From: Oscillospiraceae bacterium | Lineage (GTDB): Bacteria > Bacillota_A > Clostridia > Oscillospirales > Ruminococcaceae | Length of the DNA: 64,000 nt | Assembly: GCA_017829075.1 (NCBI GenBank) | Contig: JAGAJA010000012.1 | Span: forward strand, 1-64,000 | Direction: 5' to 3' | Shown here: positions 16,573 through 24,554 of the stretch, in pieces | How positions within the stretch are numbered: the first letter of the stretch is position 1 | Layout: each line of letters opens with the position of its first letter | Position numbers and translations under genes: made by a program | Notes under the pieces: model-generated | What the model was told of the DNA's origin: nothing | Databases searched by the model: none | What the model saw: the letters and a program-made list of their open reading frames with translations, nothing else

Positions 16573-18336
16573 ATGATAAATAAGATTTTCAGCGTTTTCA
16601 GAATGCTGGGACGTGTGCTGAAAAACCTGTTCCTTAGGCCATTCAGGACGGTTTATTCAAGAGTAAAATACTTCTTCAGCGCAGGCCGTCTTGTCAGCGC
16701 TGTGCCGGGAGCCGCAAAGAAGCTTCCGAAAATAATCAAGACAAAGCCGGAAAAGCGTGAGGACTACTTCGATTGGGGCGGGTTCTATATTGCAAAGTCC
16801 CTTGTCCTGCTGATTGTTGTTATCCTCATTGCAGTTCCGCTGCTTTACATATTTCTTCTGCACCCGCTGCTTACAAGCTGGTTCTGGGTGAAAGACTTCA
16901 CGGTTGATGACGCAGGGCTTTCCTCCTACTCCGGCAGAGTGTGCATATATTACGACAGCGAACACACCGAGCTGAAGTTCACCGGTCGTCTAAAGGACGG
17001 AAAGGCGATAGAAAGCGGCGAGGAATACTACGAGAACGGAAGAAACAAGTACATCGGTGAATACGTTGATGGATTATACGAGGGCGACGGAATACTGTAT
17101 TACGATGACGGCGCTGTGATGTACCGTGGAGATTTCTCCGGCGGCAGGTATAACGGCATCGGAGAATACACCGATGAGAACGGAGATCTGTACAGCGGAA
17201 CCTTTGAAAAGGGAAAGCTGAACGGCAGCGGAACACTCACCACCAAAGGCGTACTGTATTATGACGGCGGCTTTGTTGACGGAGTTATAAACGGCGAGGG
17301 AAAGGTACTCTATGCGGACGGAACGGTCAGATATTCCGGCACTTTCAGCAATGGACTTCTGAACGGAAATGCTCTTGAATATTACCCTAATGGGATGCTA
17401 AAATACAACGGCGGCTTTACCGCAGAACTTTATAACGGAAACGGCGTATTGTATTACGAATCCGGAAAGAAGCTGTATTCCGGCGGGTTCGATATGGGGA
17501 AGTATTCCGGCAGCGGCACTTTGTATGGAGCTGACGGAGCTAAGCTTTATTCCGGAGAATTTGAGGAGGGTGTTTACAGCGGCAGCGGAACGCTTTACGG
17601 AAATGACGGCAGCGTTACCGTCGGAAGCTTTGCGGGCGGCGAGATAGTCGGAGCGGCGGAGCGTTCCTTTGCAAGCGGAAGAAAATACGAGGGCTGTTTT
17701 GCCGACGGACTGATGAACGGCAGTGGAACGCTTTCCGAGGTGACTGGAGAGAGTATCTATACCGGTGCGTTTCTTGACGATGATGTTGATTATCGCAGTA
17801 TCATCGGCGCAGAGCCCAATAAGGTCAAGGAAGCGATGCCAAGCCTTGTGCAGACAGTTGACAGCGATTGCTTCTATCTAAAGGACAGCAGCTACGGGAT
17901 CGCTTTGAAATGCAGCTTCGCCACAGCGGACAGCCCGGCGGCGGTAAAAGAAGCATTCGTTCGTCCTATAAGCGGAACAGTTCAGATAATACGCTCCGCA
18001 AAGGACATAAACGCGCCATCTGCTCTGTCAGTTGAAACAACCGAAAGCGCTTATCTTCCGAACTGGGCGGCGAGCGAATTCGGAATAAACAGCGGCAGCG
18101 TGAAATGCTATGCGGCATATTATGACGGTCTTACCGTTTATTACTGGACTGACATCGTATCAGGAACATTACTGCTTAAATCAGCGGATGTTTCATCAAA
18201 TACATCAGGCGGAGCAGGCTCTTCCGTGGACGGAGTATCCGGACAGGGGCTTACTTCGGAAGAGATAATTGATCTGTTTAAAGAACTTGGGCTTGATATT
18301 AATGACTTTTCCAGTCTTGGATTTGAAGCAGAGTAA
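16573..18336 (+). CDS. Single-pass membrane MORN-repeat protein
   Basis: A 587-residue protein. The N-terminal 65 residues are basic and cytosolic-looking; a TM lies near residues 77-100 (VLLIVVILIAVPLLYIFLLHPLL). Residues 130-410 carry at least ten MORN-type repeats (YxGEYxxGxxxGxGxxxYxDG pattern, e.g. YEGDGILYYDDGAVMYRGDFSGGRYNGIGEY). The C-terminal 170 residues are a separate domain with no assignment, ending in a Gly/Ser linker and an acidic tail. MORN repeats usually bind proteins or membranes. With the HAMP protein upstream and the exported protein downstream this looks like part of a membrane-linked eCIS accessory complex, which is inference. Confidence 0.8.
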   Translation: MINKIFSVFRMLGRVLKNLFLRPFRTVYSRVKYFFSAGRLVSAVPGAAKKLPKIIKTKPEKREDYFDWGGFYIAKSLVLLIVVILIAVPLLYIFLLHPLLTSWFWVKDFTVDDAGLSSYSGRVCIYYDSEHTELKFTGRLKDGKAIESGEEYYENGRNKYIGEYVDGLYEGDGILYYDDGAVMYRGDFSGGRYNGIGEYTDENGDLYSGTFEKGKLNGSGTLTTKGVLYYDGGFVDGVINGEGKVLYADGTVRYSGTFSNGLLNGNALEYYPNGMLKYNGGFTAELYNGNGVLYYESGKKLYSGGFDMGKYSGSGTLYGADGAKLYSGEFEEGVYSGSGTLYGNDGSVTVGSFAGGEIVGAAERSFASGRKYEGCFADGLMNGSGTLSEVTGESIYTGAFLDDDVDYRSIIGAEPNKVKEAMPSLVQTVDSDCFYLKDSSYGIALKCSFATADSPAAVKEAFVRPISGTVQIIRSAKDINAPSALSVETTESAYLPNWAASEFGINSGSVKCYAAYYDGLTVYYWTDIVSGTLLLKSADVSSNTSGGAGSSVDGVSGQGLTSEEIIDLFKELGLDINDFSSLGFEAE

Positions 18337-18357
18337 TTTCAACAAGGAGGGGCGCAG

Positions 18358-19695
18358 ATGAATAAAAAAGCAATAGCGGTATGCTCGGCAGCGTTTGTAT
18401 TTATTTTTGCTGCGGAAAGCTCCTCCGCATTCACTCTGTATTCCGAGGGGAAGAGCGCCGCGTTTATTGCAGAAAACTATACCGAGGATCTCCGTCAGCT
18501 AAATACCGGGCTGTACGAAGCAGTAAAGGTTTACTCCACTGCACCTGAGGAGGCGCCAGAGGAAACTGCGTCTGAGGAAAGCTCCGACGCAGAAAGCAGC
18601 GCACCCCAGCCTGAGGCGGAAAAGCCAGACACGGCGGGACTTTATACCGGACTTCTTGACCTCACGCAGGAATATCACTTAAAATCATCTGAAGCCGGAA
18701 AAGAGCTTGCCGGAAAGCTCATGGACTATGATATCTGCCTAAAAAAGCTGAAAATTCTTATCAGCAGATACGACGCGAGAAAAGAGAACGCGGAAAGGCT
18801 ATCAAGGCTTGCGCTGACCGGAGAGTGCGACTCAAAGGAGGCGTCAGACGCAAAGGACGAGGCAGACAGCTTTTATTTCGATATAAAGGCGCTTTTGTTT
18901 GATATAAGCGTCCTTAAAGCGGATATTGAGGGTATCACCGGAGAAACGCTGAGTGACGACTTCAATTTTAACAGCGTGTACCTGATAACAGACGCATTGA
19001 AGATAGACGCTGCCGGGCTAAATGGTCTGACGCAGTTTGGCTCGCTTTATGTGCCGGAGGGTGTGGAGCTTCCGGAATATACGGCAGTGGATTGCACCTC
19101 TCAGATCAGCGATGCGGTGCAGTTGTATTATGCGCTGGGAGCGGCGCTTCGGGAGTATATCTCAGCCGCAGCCGCTGAAAAAGAGGGCAAAAGCGATCTC
19201 ATGCTCGGTCAGACTACCGCGGAGGAGCTAAGAACGCTCACAGAAACACGGGAGGATTGCTTCCTTGCAGCGGCGCAGGCAAAGGCAGATCTTTCAAAGG
19301 CGCTTATCGCCTTAGACGATATTTCCGGAAACGCTCTGACCGGCGCGATCATTAGCGGCGAGGAAGCCAATGTACTTAGCGGCACTCTTCCGGAGGACGT
19401 TCATGGAAGAGGAATGTGGCTGGCGTTCCGGACAAGCGAAGGCGCGGCATTATGCCCGGTTTCGTATCCCGCAGGAACATATCCCATCGATGAAGAGGAC
19501 GAGTCCCGGTATACCTATACGTTGAAATATAATGGGGAAAAAATCGGCAGTGCAGTCTGCGGAGCCGCCTGCCATATATCCGGGATAGAGTACAAGGACG
19601 GACTGAATTACGCGGAGATATACTTTTACCGCGATGGAGTATTTGTCGGGAAGTATCAGGTGAACATATTCACACCCTACGGCAAATTTGAGTGA
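18358..19695 (+). CDS. Exported coiled-coil protein of unknown function
   Basis: A 445-residue protein beginning with a signal-peptide-like segment (MNKKAIAVCSAAFVFIFAAESSSAF). It is followed by an acidic Glu/Ser/Pro linker at about 60-90 and long helices with heptad character (residues 95-210 and 255-340). The last 110 residues are beta-rich (GRGMWLAFRTSEGAALCPVSYPAGTYPIDEEDESRYTYTLKYNGEKIG). There is no lipobox and no recognised family. The start has AAGGAGGGG. It lies 22 nt after the MORN gene and before the DUF4255 gene, so it is most likely co-transcribed with the eCIS genes. Confidence 0.65.
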   Translation: MNKKAIAVCSAAFVFIFAAESSSAFTLYSEGKSAAFIAENYTEDLRQLNTGLYEAVKVYSTAPEEAPEETASEESSDAESSAPQPEAEKPDTAGLYTGLLDLTQEYHLKSSEAGKELAGKLMDYDICLKKLKILISRYDARKENAERLSRLALTGECDSKEASDAKDEADSFYFDIKALLFDISVLKADIEGITGETLSDDFNFNSVYLITDALKIDAAGLNGLTQFGSLYVPEGVELPEYTAVDCTSQISDAVQLYYALGAALREYISAAAAEKEGKSDLMLGQTTAEELRTLTETREDCFLAAAQAKADLSKALIALDDISGNALTGAIISGEEANVLSGTLPEDVHGRGMWLAFRTSEGAALCPVSYPAGTYPIDEEDESRYTYTLKYNGEKIGSAVCGAACHISGIEYKDGLNYAEIYFYRDGVFVGKYQVNIFTPYGKFE

Positions 19696-19717
19696 CGATG
19701 AAAGGTGGAAATCTGTT

Positions 19718-20317
19718 ATGACGGATTATACAGCCATATATGAGGCAGGGGAATCTTTGGCGGAGCTTCTGCGTAGTGAGATGTCGCCGGAGCCTGTTGC
19801 AAAAAAGGAGCAGATAGGCATATGCGAGCCGCAGTCGCCGGAGGATTACCAGCTTACCGTGTGGATATATAACATAGAAGAGCAAAAGGATTCCGGCCCT
19901 ATGACCGGCTATATAACTGATCCCGATAATCCGCTCATTGAACGGTTTGCGCCGATGCGTCTGCGTTTGCAGGTGCTTATCTCAGCGCACAGCAAAGCTC
20001 CGGCTATACAGAAATATGCTGACGAATACAGGATAATCGGCAGAGCAATGCAGATACTGAGGGACACTCCCTCTATACCGCAGGAGTTCCTAAAAGGAAC
20101 GCTCACCGAGCAGAAAGAGCCTGTGTTGATCGAGATAACAAAACTCAGCACCGAGGAGCTCGTAAGGATCTGGAACAATACTCAGAAAACAGTCCGACCC
20201 TCCTTCGGGATAACACTGTCCCAGATCATGATGAGATCCAACCGCACCAGAGAGGTCGGCGCGCGTGTTGTATCTGCGGAGTTTTCCACAAATCAGCGTA
20301 ACAGGCAAGGCAGGTGA
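19718..20317 (+). CDS. DUF4255 / Pvc16-like terminator protein (Afp16-like)
   Basis: A 199-residue protein of the DUF4255 (Pvc16_N) family, which in Afp/PVC particles caps the tube end and stops its growth. Typical features are the opening YTAIYEAGESLAELLRSEM, the pattern YQLTVWIYNIEEQKDSG, and PLIERFAPMRLRLQVLISAHSKA. The C-terminal segment EELVRIWNNTQKTVRPSFGITLSQIMMRSN, with LxxLW-like and P-x-Y positions, also fits. I chose ATG 19718 with AAAGGTGG at 19701-19708; an in-frame TTG at 19688 lies inside the upstream gene. The terminator sits away from the baseplate cluster, separated by the membrane genes. Confidence 0.88.
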   Translation: MTDYTAIYEAGESLAELLRSEMSPEPVAKKEQIGICEPQSPEDYQLTVWIYNIEEQKDSGPMTGYITDPDNPLIERFAPMRLRLQVLISAHSKAPAIQKYADEYRIIGRAMQILRDTPSIPQEFLKGTLTEQKEPVLIEITKLSTEELVRIWNNTQKTVRPSFGITLSQIMMRSNRTREVGARVVSAEFSTNQRNRQGR

Positions 20318-20322
20318 CAAAT

Positions 20323-21099
20323 ATGGTAAAACAGTTATCATTTGCGCTTCGCCTGAGCGATGTATGCCTTAACCGGGTGCTGTTAAGCTCTGAAGCAAAC
20401 GTTTATGTGGACGGAGTATTGCGCCGCCACGAGTATAAGAAGGACGGATATTTCATTTTTACTGATATCCCGGAGGGAATACACAGAGTGTCAGTAAGCT
20501 CGTTCAAATTCCAGACCGAGGTGCTGGATATAAACGTTGATTATTCACCCAATATCACCGCTCAGCAGCGTTTGCATTATATAATGCTCAATCCCTCGGA
20601 GAGGCACCCGGAGGCAGTCCGTATGCCCTCTGTCAGAGGAAACGCGCCGGGAGCGGAATATGTGTATATTCTGCGGGAGCGCTGCGAACTCAAGGTCGCA
20701 GAGGATACGGCTCAGGCGGGAAATACGCAGCTTCGGCTGTTTTGCATCGGCGCGAAGCCACAATTGCCGTCAGTTTTCAGAATAAACGACAAAAAGGCTG
20801 CAAACAGTGAGCTTATCACTCTGAGCGGATATAAGGACAACATATATCAGCTTTCTGAGCCTTTGAAGTATCCTCACCCGCGTTCGTCGTCAGTCGTTGC
20901 GCTAGTAAGGGTACGCTGCGATGAGGACGGTGGATTTTTCTTTGTGATCCCGCCGGACTTCCGCCCGGACAAGGAAAGCGGTAAGATACACCTGACGATC
21001 ATTTCCGATGACGGAACCAGCGCCAAGAGCGCGCAGGCAGAGGCTATGGCAAGCGGCGTAACAGAGCTTGGAGTTATCAAAATGAAAAAGGGGAGCTGA
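20323..21099 (+). CDS. eCIS-associated protein with PEGA-like beta domain
   Basis: A 258-residue cytosolic protein. Residues 20-75 (SEANVYVDGVLRRHEYKKDGYFIFTDIPEGIHRVSVSSFKFQTEVLDI) fit a PEGA or carboxypeptidase-regulatory-like beta sandwich. The remainder is beta-rich, with no known family. I chose ATG 20323, 5 nt after AGGTGA; a GTG at 20314 overlaps that site. It lies between the Afp16-like gene and the PAAR-like gene with almost no spacing, so a role in the particle, for example as an adaptor at the tip or cap, is plausible but inferred. Confidence 0.6.
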   Translation: MVKQLSFALRLSDVCLNRVLLSSEANVYVDGVLRRHEYKKDGYFIFTDIPEGIHRVSVSSFKFQTEVLDINVDYSPNITAQQRLHYIMLNPSERHPEAVRMPSVRGNAPGAEYVYILRERCELKVAEDTAQAGNTQLRLFCIGAKPQLPSVFRINDKKAANSELITLSGYKDNIYQLSEPLKYPHPRSSSVVALVRVRCDEDGGFFFVIPPDFRPDKESGKIHLTIISDDGTSAKSAQAEAMASGVTELGVIKMKKGS

Positions 21100-21102
21100 T
21101 TT

Positions 21103-21525
21103 ATGGGAAATCCTGCTGTAATGACCGCAATGTGCCAGTGTACATTCGGCGTTGCTCCAGCGCCGCTGACAGTCACCTCCCAGATGACTGCATTTGCTCA
21201 GAATAATTTGATGGGAACGATAATGGATATGCCGAAGCCGCCGATGACGTTTGGACTTTGTTCCTGTTCAAACAATCCGGCAGTGATCGCTGCCACAGCG
21301 TTGGCGCTGCGTGTTCCGCTTGAGGTCGCCGCCACGGCTGCCAAGATGGGAATACTTACTCCGGCGCCCTGCATTCCCGCCTGTGCTGCGCCGTGGGCTC
21401 CAGGTTCTCCAACAGTTATTGTTGGAGGAAAACCCGCGCTCAACAACAGCAGCAAATGCGTGTGTTCCTACGGCGGTGTGATATCGATAACAATGACTCC
21501 GGCAATGACGGTAACTATTCCCTGA
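21103..21525 (+). CDS. DUF4280 PAAR-like spike tip protein
   Basis: A 140-residue protein of the DUF4280 family, which has a PAAR-like fold and is expected to cap the spike tip. It has the PAAR-like pattern of Cys and short glycine turns: VMTAMCQCTFGVAPAPL, FGLCSCSNNPAV, TPAPCIPACAAPWAPGSPTVIVGGKPALNNSSKCVCSYGGVISI. Paired cysteines (positions near 11-13, 51-53, 87-91 and 117-119) may bind metal at the tip. It ends without any toxin extension, so cargo would be delivered in the tube or separately. Ribosome binding site AAGGGGAG. Confidence 0.88.
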   Translation: MGNPAVMTAMCQCTFGVAPAPLTVTSQMTAFAQNNLMGTIMDMPKPPMTFGLCSCSNNPAVIAATALALRVPLEVAATAAKMGILTPAPCIPACAAPWAPGSPTVIVGGKPALNNSSKCVCSYGGVISITMTPAMTVTIP

Positions 21526-21542
21526 AAAGGAGATGACAGCGT

Positions 21543-22610
21543 ATGAACAAGCTGAAGCTGCTCATGGCGATACTTATGAGCACTCTTGTAATTTTTGCCT
21601 CTCAGCGGGCTTATATGGCTAAATCCGATGCAATAGGCGAAATATACAGCGATCTGTTTTTCACCCGTCTTGCGGTAGAAACCCAGCAGTACACACGCCA
21701 GATAGAATACGGACTTGAAAACGGAAAGAGCCTTGAAAACTTTTATAACATTCAGTCCATTCTCACAAATGTCAGAAGATGCAGCAGTTATATCAACGGC
21801 GCGTACATAGTATCTGATTCCATGACGCTGATGTATTCGCTCGCTGATAATGGGTATGCAGGACTTTCAGCAATAAGCGTTCCGGCTGCGGACAGTATCT
21901 ATTCCGTATATGAGGTAAGATCGGAGTACCTGATGACTCTTCCGATAAGCGGAAGATCCGGAGAACGTGCCGGATATATGGTGCTTAATCTGAGTGAAAG
22001 CGCAGTGACCAATTCGGTTGCAGATTTCAACCGCGAAAGTCTTAATCAGACAGTGGTCGTATGCTTTATTGCAATTCTTGCTGGAGCAGTTCTGATGATC
22101 CACAGATGCCGGCGCAAAGATAGATTATACTTTGACTGCACAAGAGTTACCGCTGTGACCGTCTGCTCAGCAGTGTTTACCGATTCGGTAATATCGGTCA
22201 TAAAGCTTCAGATCACTCTTGACAGCCTTATTCAGCAGTCAGTATCAAAAATAGTCATGGCTCTTCAGAACGACCTTGATTCTGTTGCAGAGAAAGGAAT
22301 AACAATCAGCCGTATTTATGACCTGAATAGCTGGCTTCTGGAAAGCTGCCGGCAGATACCGTTTATAGATAATCTCATCTATGATAAGAATTATAAAATA
22401 TCCGCGATAGTTGTTCCGGATTACGCTGCAAGGCAGGCGGCAGGATTTGGCGCTCTGCTTGCAGGGATTTTAGGTATATGCGCTGCTGTGGGAGTTGTAC
22501 TTTGTTTGTGCAGCTGGCTTGCAGACAAGCGAAGAAATAAAAATATAAAGAAAGAAATTGGAGAAGTGAATAATGTTGGAAAAGACAAAACACCTGTTGT
22601 CAACGCTTGA
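21543..22610 (+). CDS. Double-ectodomain membrane sensor-like protein
   Basis: A 355-residue membrane protein with an N-terminal TM (residues 4-22), an extracytoplasmic region of about 140 residues, TMs near 177-192 and about 200-222, a second ectodomain, and a C-terminal TM (303-327), ending in a short basic tail. The first ectodomain contains ENGKSLENFYNIQSILTNV, closely matched by KNGKTIERFYGMDNVLSEM in the sensor-MFS protein at 24555, so the two share a Cache-like ectodomain. No output domain is present, so it probably acts through a partner. Its 3' end overlaps the GNAT gene by 38 nt. The function is inferred only from architecture. Confidence 0.65.
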   Translation: MNKLKLLMAILMSTLVIFASQRAYMAKSDAIGEIYSDLFFTRLAVETQQYTRQIEYGLENGKSLENFYNIQSILTNVRRCSSYINGAYIVSDSMTLMYSLADNGYAGLSAISVPAADSIYSVYEVRSEYLMTLPISGRSGERAGYMVLNLSESAVTNSVADFNRESLNQTVVVCFIAILAGAVLMIHRCRRKDRLYFDCTRVTAVTVCSAVFTDSVISVIKLQITLDSLIQQSVSKIVMALQNDLDSVAEKGITISRIYDLNSWLLESCRQIPFIDNLIYDKNYKISAIVVPDYAARQAAGFGALLAGILGICAAVGVVLCLCSWLADKRRNKNIKKEIGEVNNVGKDKTPVVNA

Positions 22611-23301
22611 GAGCGACAGAGCAGGTAATTCGTTCCTTATCAGGACGCTTGAAACCGAGCCTGATACGGAGCAGCACACTGTGGGGGATTCCAGTGCAGT
22701 GCTGGAGCGGCGAACCGGCTGTTGGTTATTCGACCTGAAAAAAAGCGGAGATTTCACCGAGCTTGTTGGCAAGCTTGAAAGTCCGCTGAAAACCTTTTAT
22801 GTGAACAGCTCGAATCATTGGGACGAAATTCGATCCGTTATTCCCGGCGCTTCGTCTCAGGAATATGTACAGTATGTGCTGGATTCCGGAATGTTCATAA
22901 AAGATAATTCGGTTATAAATCCAGATATAGAGGTCGTGAAAATAGATAAAAGCTGGACGGATTTTATTCTCACTCTCTACAAGAGCGAGGAGTTCGGATA
23001 CAAGGAGTATATTGATAGCTGCATAGACTTAAATCCCGGCTTCGGAGCGCTGCTTAACGGCGAAAAAATAGGCTATGTCCTGATTCATATGGACGGTGAG
23101 ATTGGATCAATGGTCATTTCCGAGAAGGCACGGGGCAGGGGCGTCGGGCGAACGCTCATGCAGTACATAACTCCGGAATATGCGAAGCAGGCAAGCATCG
23201 GCTGCGGATTTGTACTTCCGGAAAACCGCTGCTCACAGCGTATGATGGAGAAATCCTGTTTTATAGCGCTCAACAGAAAAATAATGTGGGTCTATCATTG
23301 A
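22573..23301 (+). CDS. GNAT-family N-acetyltransferase with extra N-terminal region
   Basis: A 242-residue cytosolic protein. The C-terminal half holds the GNAT core, including GEKIGYVLIHMDGEIGSMVISEKARGRGVGRTLMQYI, where the RGRGVGRTLM segment is the acetyl-CoA-binding motif. The end reads VLPENRCSQRMMEKSCFIALNRKIMWVY, the usual GNAT tail. Residues 1-125 are not assigned and might bind the partner. The start is ATG 22573 with GGAG about 9 nt upstream. Overlap with the sensor gene and its position before the binding lipoprotein suggest that sensor and acetyltransferase work together. The substrate is unknown. Confidence 0.75.
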   Translation: MLEKTKHLLSTLESDRAGNSFLIRTLETEPDTEQHTVGDSSAVLERRTGCWLFDLKKSGDFTELVGKLESPLKTFYVNSSNHWDEIRSVIPGASSQEYVQYVLDSGMFIKDNSVINPDIEVVKIDKSWTDFILTLYKSEEFGYKEYIDSCIDLNPGFGALLNGEKIGYVLIHMDGEIGSMVISEKARGRGVGRTLMQYITPEYAKQASIGCGFVLPENRCSQRMMEKSCFIALNRKIMWVYH

Positions 23302-23326
23302 TTTACCTTGAAAGGTGGTTTATATA

Positions 23327-24538
23327 ATGAAAATAAAAAAGCTGTTGAAAAAGGCTGCGGCGGCAATATTATCACTTGCAATGTGTGCAGGATTATGTGG
23401 CTGCTCAGGGCAGGGAAGTGAAAACGCAACCATAGAGAATGTGGCATCTGCTGATAACAGTGTCGGAAGCGTTTCACGCGCTTATCTTCCGTTAAAGCGG
23501 GAGGACGGACGCAAATTCAAGATGGCGTTTGTGGATATAGACCCGTATAACGAAACTTTCCGAATGATGTATTATGTTATTGAAAGCCTGAAAGCGGACG
23601 GCTGGCTGACTTATGACACCATGCCTTTCGATCCGAATACGGACGCGGATACGCTGGAAATGATGAACTGGCTTGCTGACAACGCGGAAAGCGAGTATAT
23701 GGAGTTCGACAAGGACGTTCACTTCTACACCACTGTAAGCACCGAGGAGCAAATCTATGAAACTCTGAAGGAGCATATTGAGGTGAAAAAGGACGTTGAT
23801 CTTGTGCTGACTCTTGGTACTTCACCGGCGCTCATGCTCCAGAAGTTTGATTTTGACATTCCGCTTCTGATGTACGCGGTTTCCGACCCGGTAGGCTCTG
23901 GTCTTATCAAGTCCGCAGAGGACTCCGGCGACAGTCGCTACTGGGCGCACGTTGACTCCTCCGCATATTCCAGACAGATGCAGTATTATTTTAATACATT
24001 TGATTTTTCAAATATCGGCTCGGTATATGGTGATGAGATCATCTCTGGTCTGCCGGAATACAGAAAGGTTGCCGAAGAGAACCATTTTACCATAACCGAG
24101 TATCAGGTTGATCGTGAGAGCATGGAAGAAAACGAATATTATGAAAAGCTCAAGTCGATTTACCAGAAGATGATACATGATGACAAAGTTGACGCTTACA
24201 TACTCAACACCAACGTAATTCCCTCTACGGAAAAGGCAAAAGAGCTGATGCAGGTATTCTTTGACGCGAATATCCCGGTATTTGCTCAGGTTGGCTCTGC
24301 TTACGTTGCTGACGGCGCGGCTTTGATGATAGTTGACCCCCGTGACGCGTCCGGAACCAGCCCCTTTGTGGCAAACATCATCGGTTCTGTATTTAACGGC
24401 TCCAAGCCCGGCGACCTTGAGCAGGAGTATGTCAGCTCGCCTTATCTTACCCTCAATCTTGACGTAGCTGATGAGATCGAATTCCGTCCATCGTTTGAGA
24501 TGCTCATTGCCTGCGAAAAGATAATATGCAGCGAATAA
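23327..24538 (+). CDS. ABC-transporter-type substrate-binding lipoprotein (ABC_sub_bind family)
   Basis: A 403-residue lipoprotein with a lipobox (CAGLCGC) after a basic and hydrophobic leader. The body fits the ABC_sub_bind/TrpX-type fold, with KDVDLVLTLGTSPALMLQK, IPLLMYAVSDPVGSGLIKSAEDS, NIGSVYGDEI, and DAYILNTNVIPSTEKAKELM. ATG 23327 is preferred, spaced from AAAGGTGG; a GTG at 23315 overlaps it. No ABC permease or ATPase lies nearby, so the protein may deliver ligand to the sensor proteins on each side rather than to an importer. That is an inference from the neighbours. Confidence 0.8.
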   Translation: MKIKKLLKKAAAAILSLAMCAGLCGCSGQGSENATIENVASADNSVGSVSRAYLPLKREDGRKFKMAFVDIDPYNETFRMMYYVIESLKADGWLTYDTMPFDPNTDADTLEMMNWLADNAESEYMEFDKDVHFYTTVSTEEQIYETLKEHIEVKKDVDLVLTLGTSPALMLQKFDFDIPLLMYAVSDPVGSGLIKSAEDSGDSRYWAHVDSSAYSRQMQYYFNTFDFSNIGSVYGDEIISGLPEYRKVAEENHFTITEYQVDRESMEENEYYEKLKSIYQKMIHDDKVDAYILNTNVIPSTEKAKELMQVFFDANIPVFAQVGSAYVADGAALMIVDPRDASGTSPFVANIIGSVFNGSKPGDLEQEYVSSPYLTLNLDVADEIEFRPSFEMLIACEKIICSE

Positions 24539-24554
24539 GCGGAGGGTATGAAAT

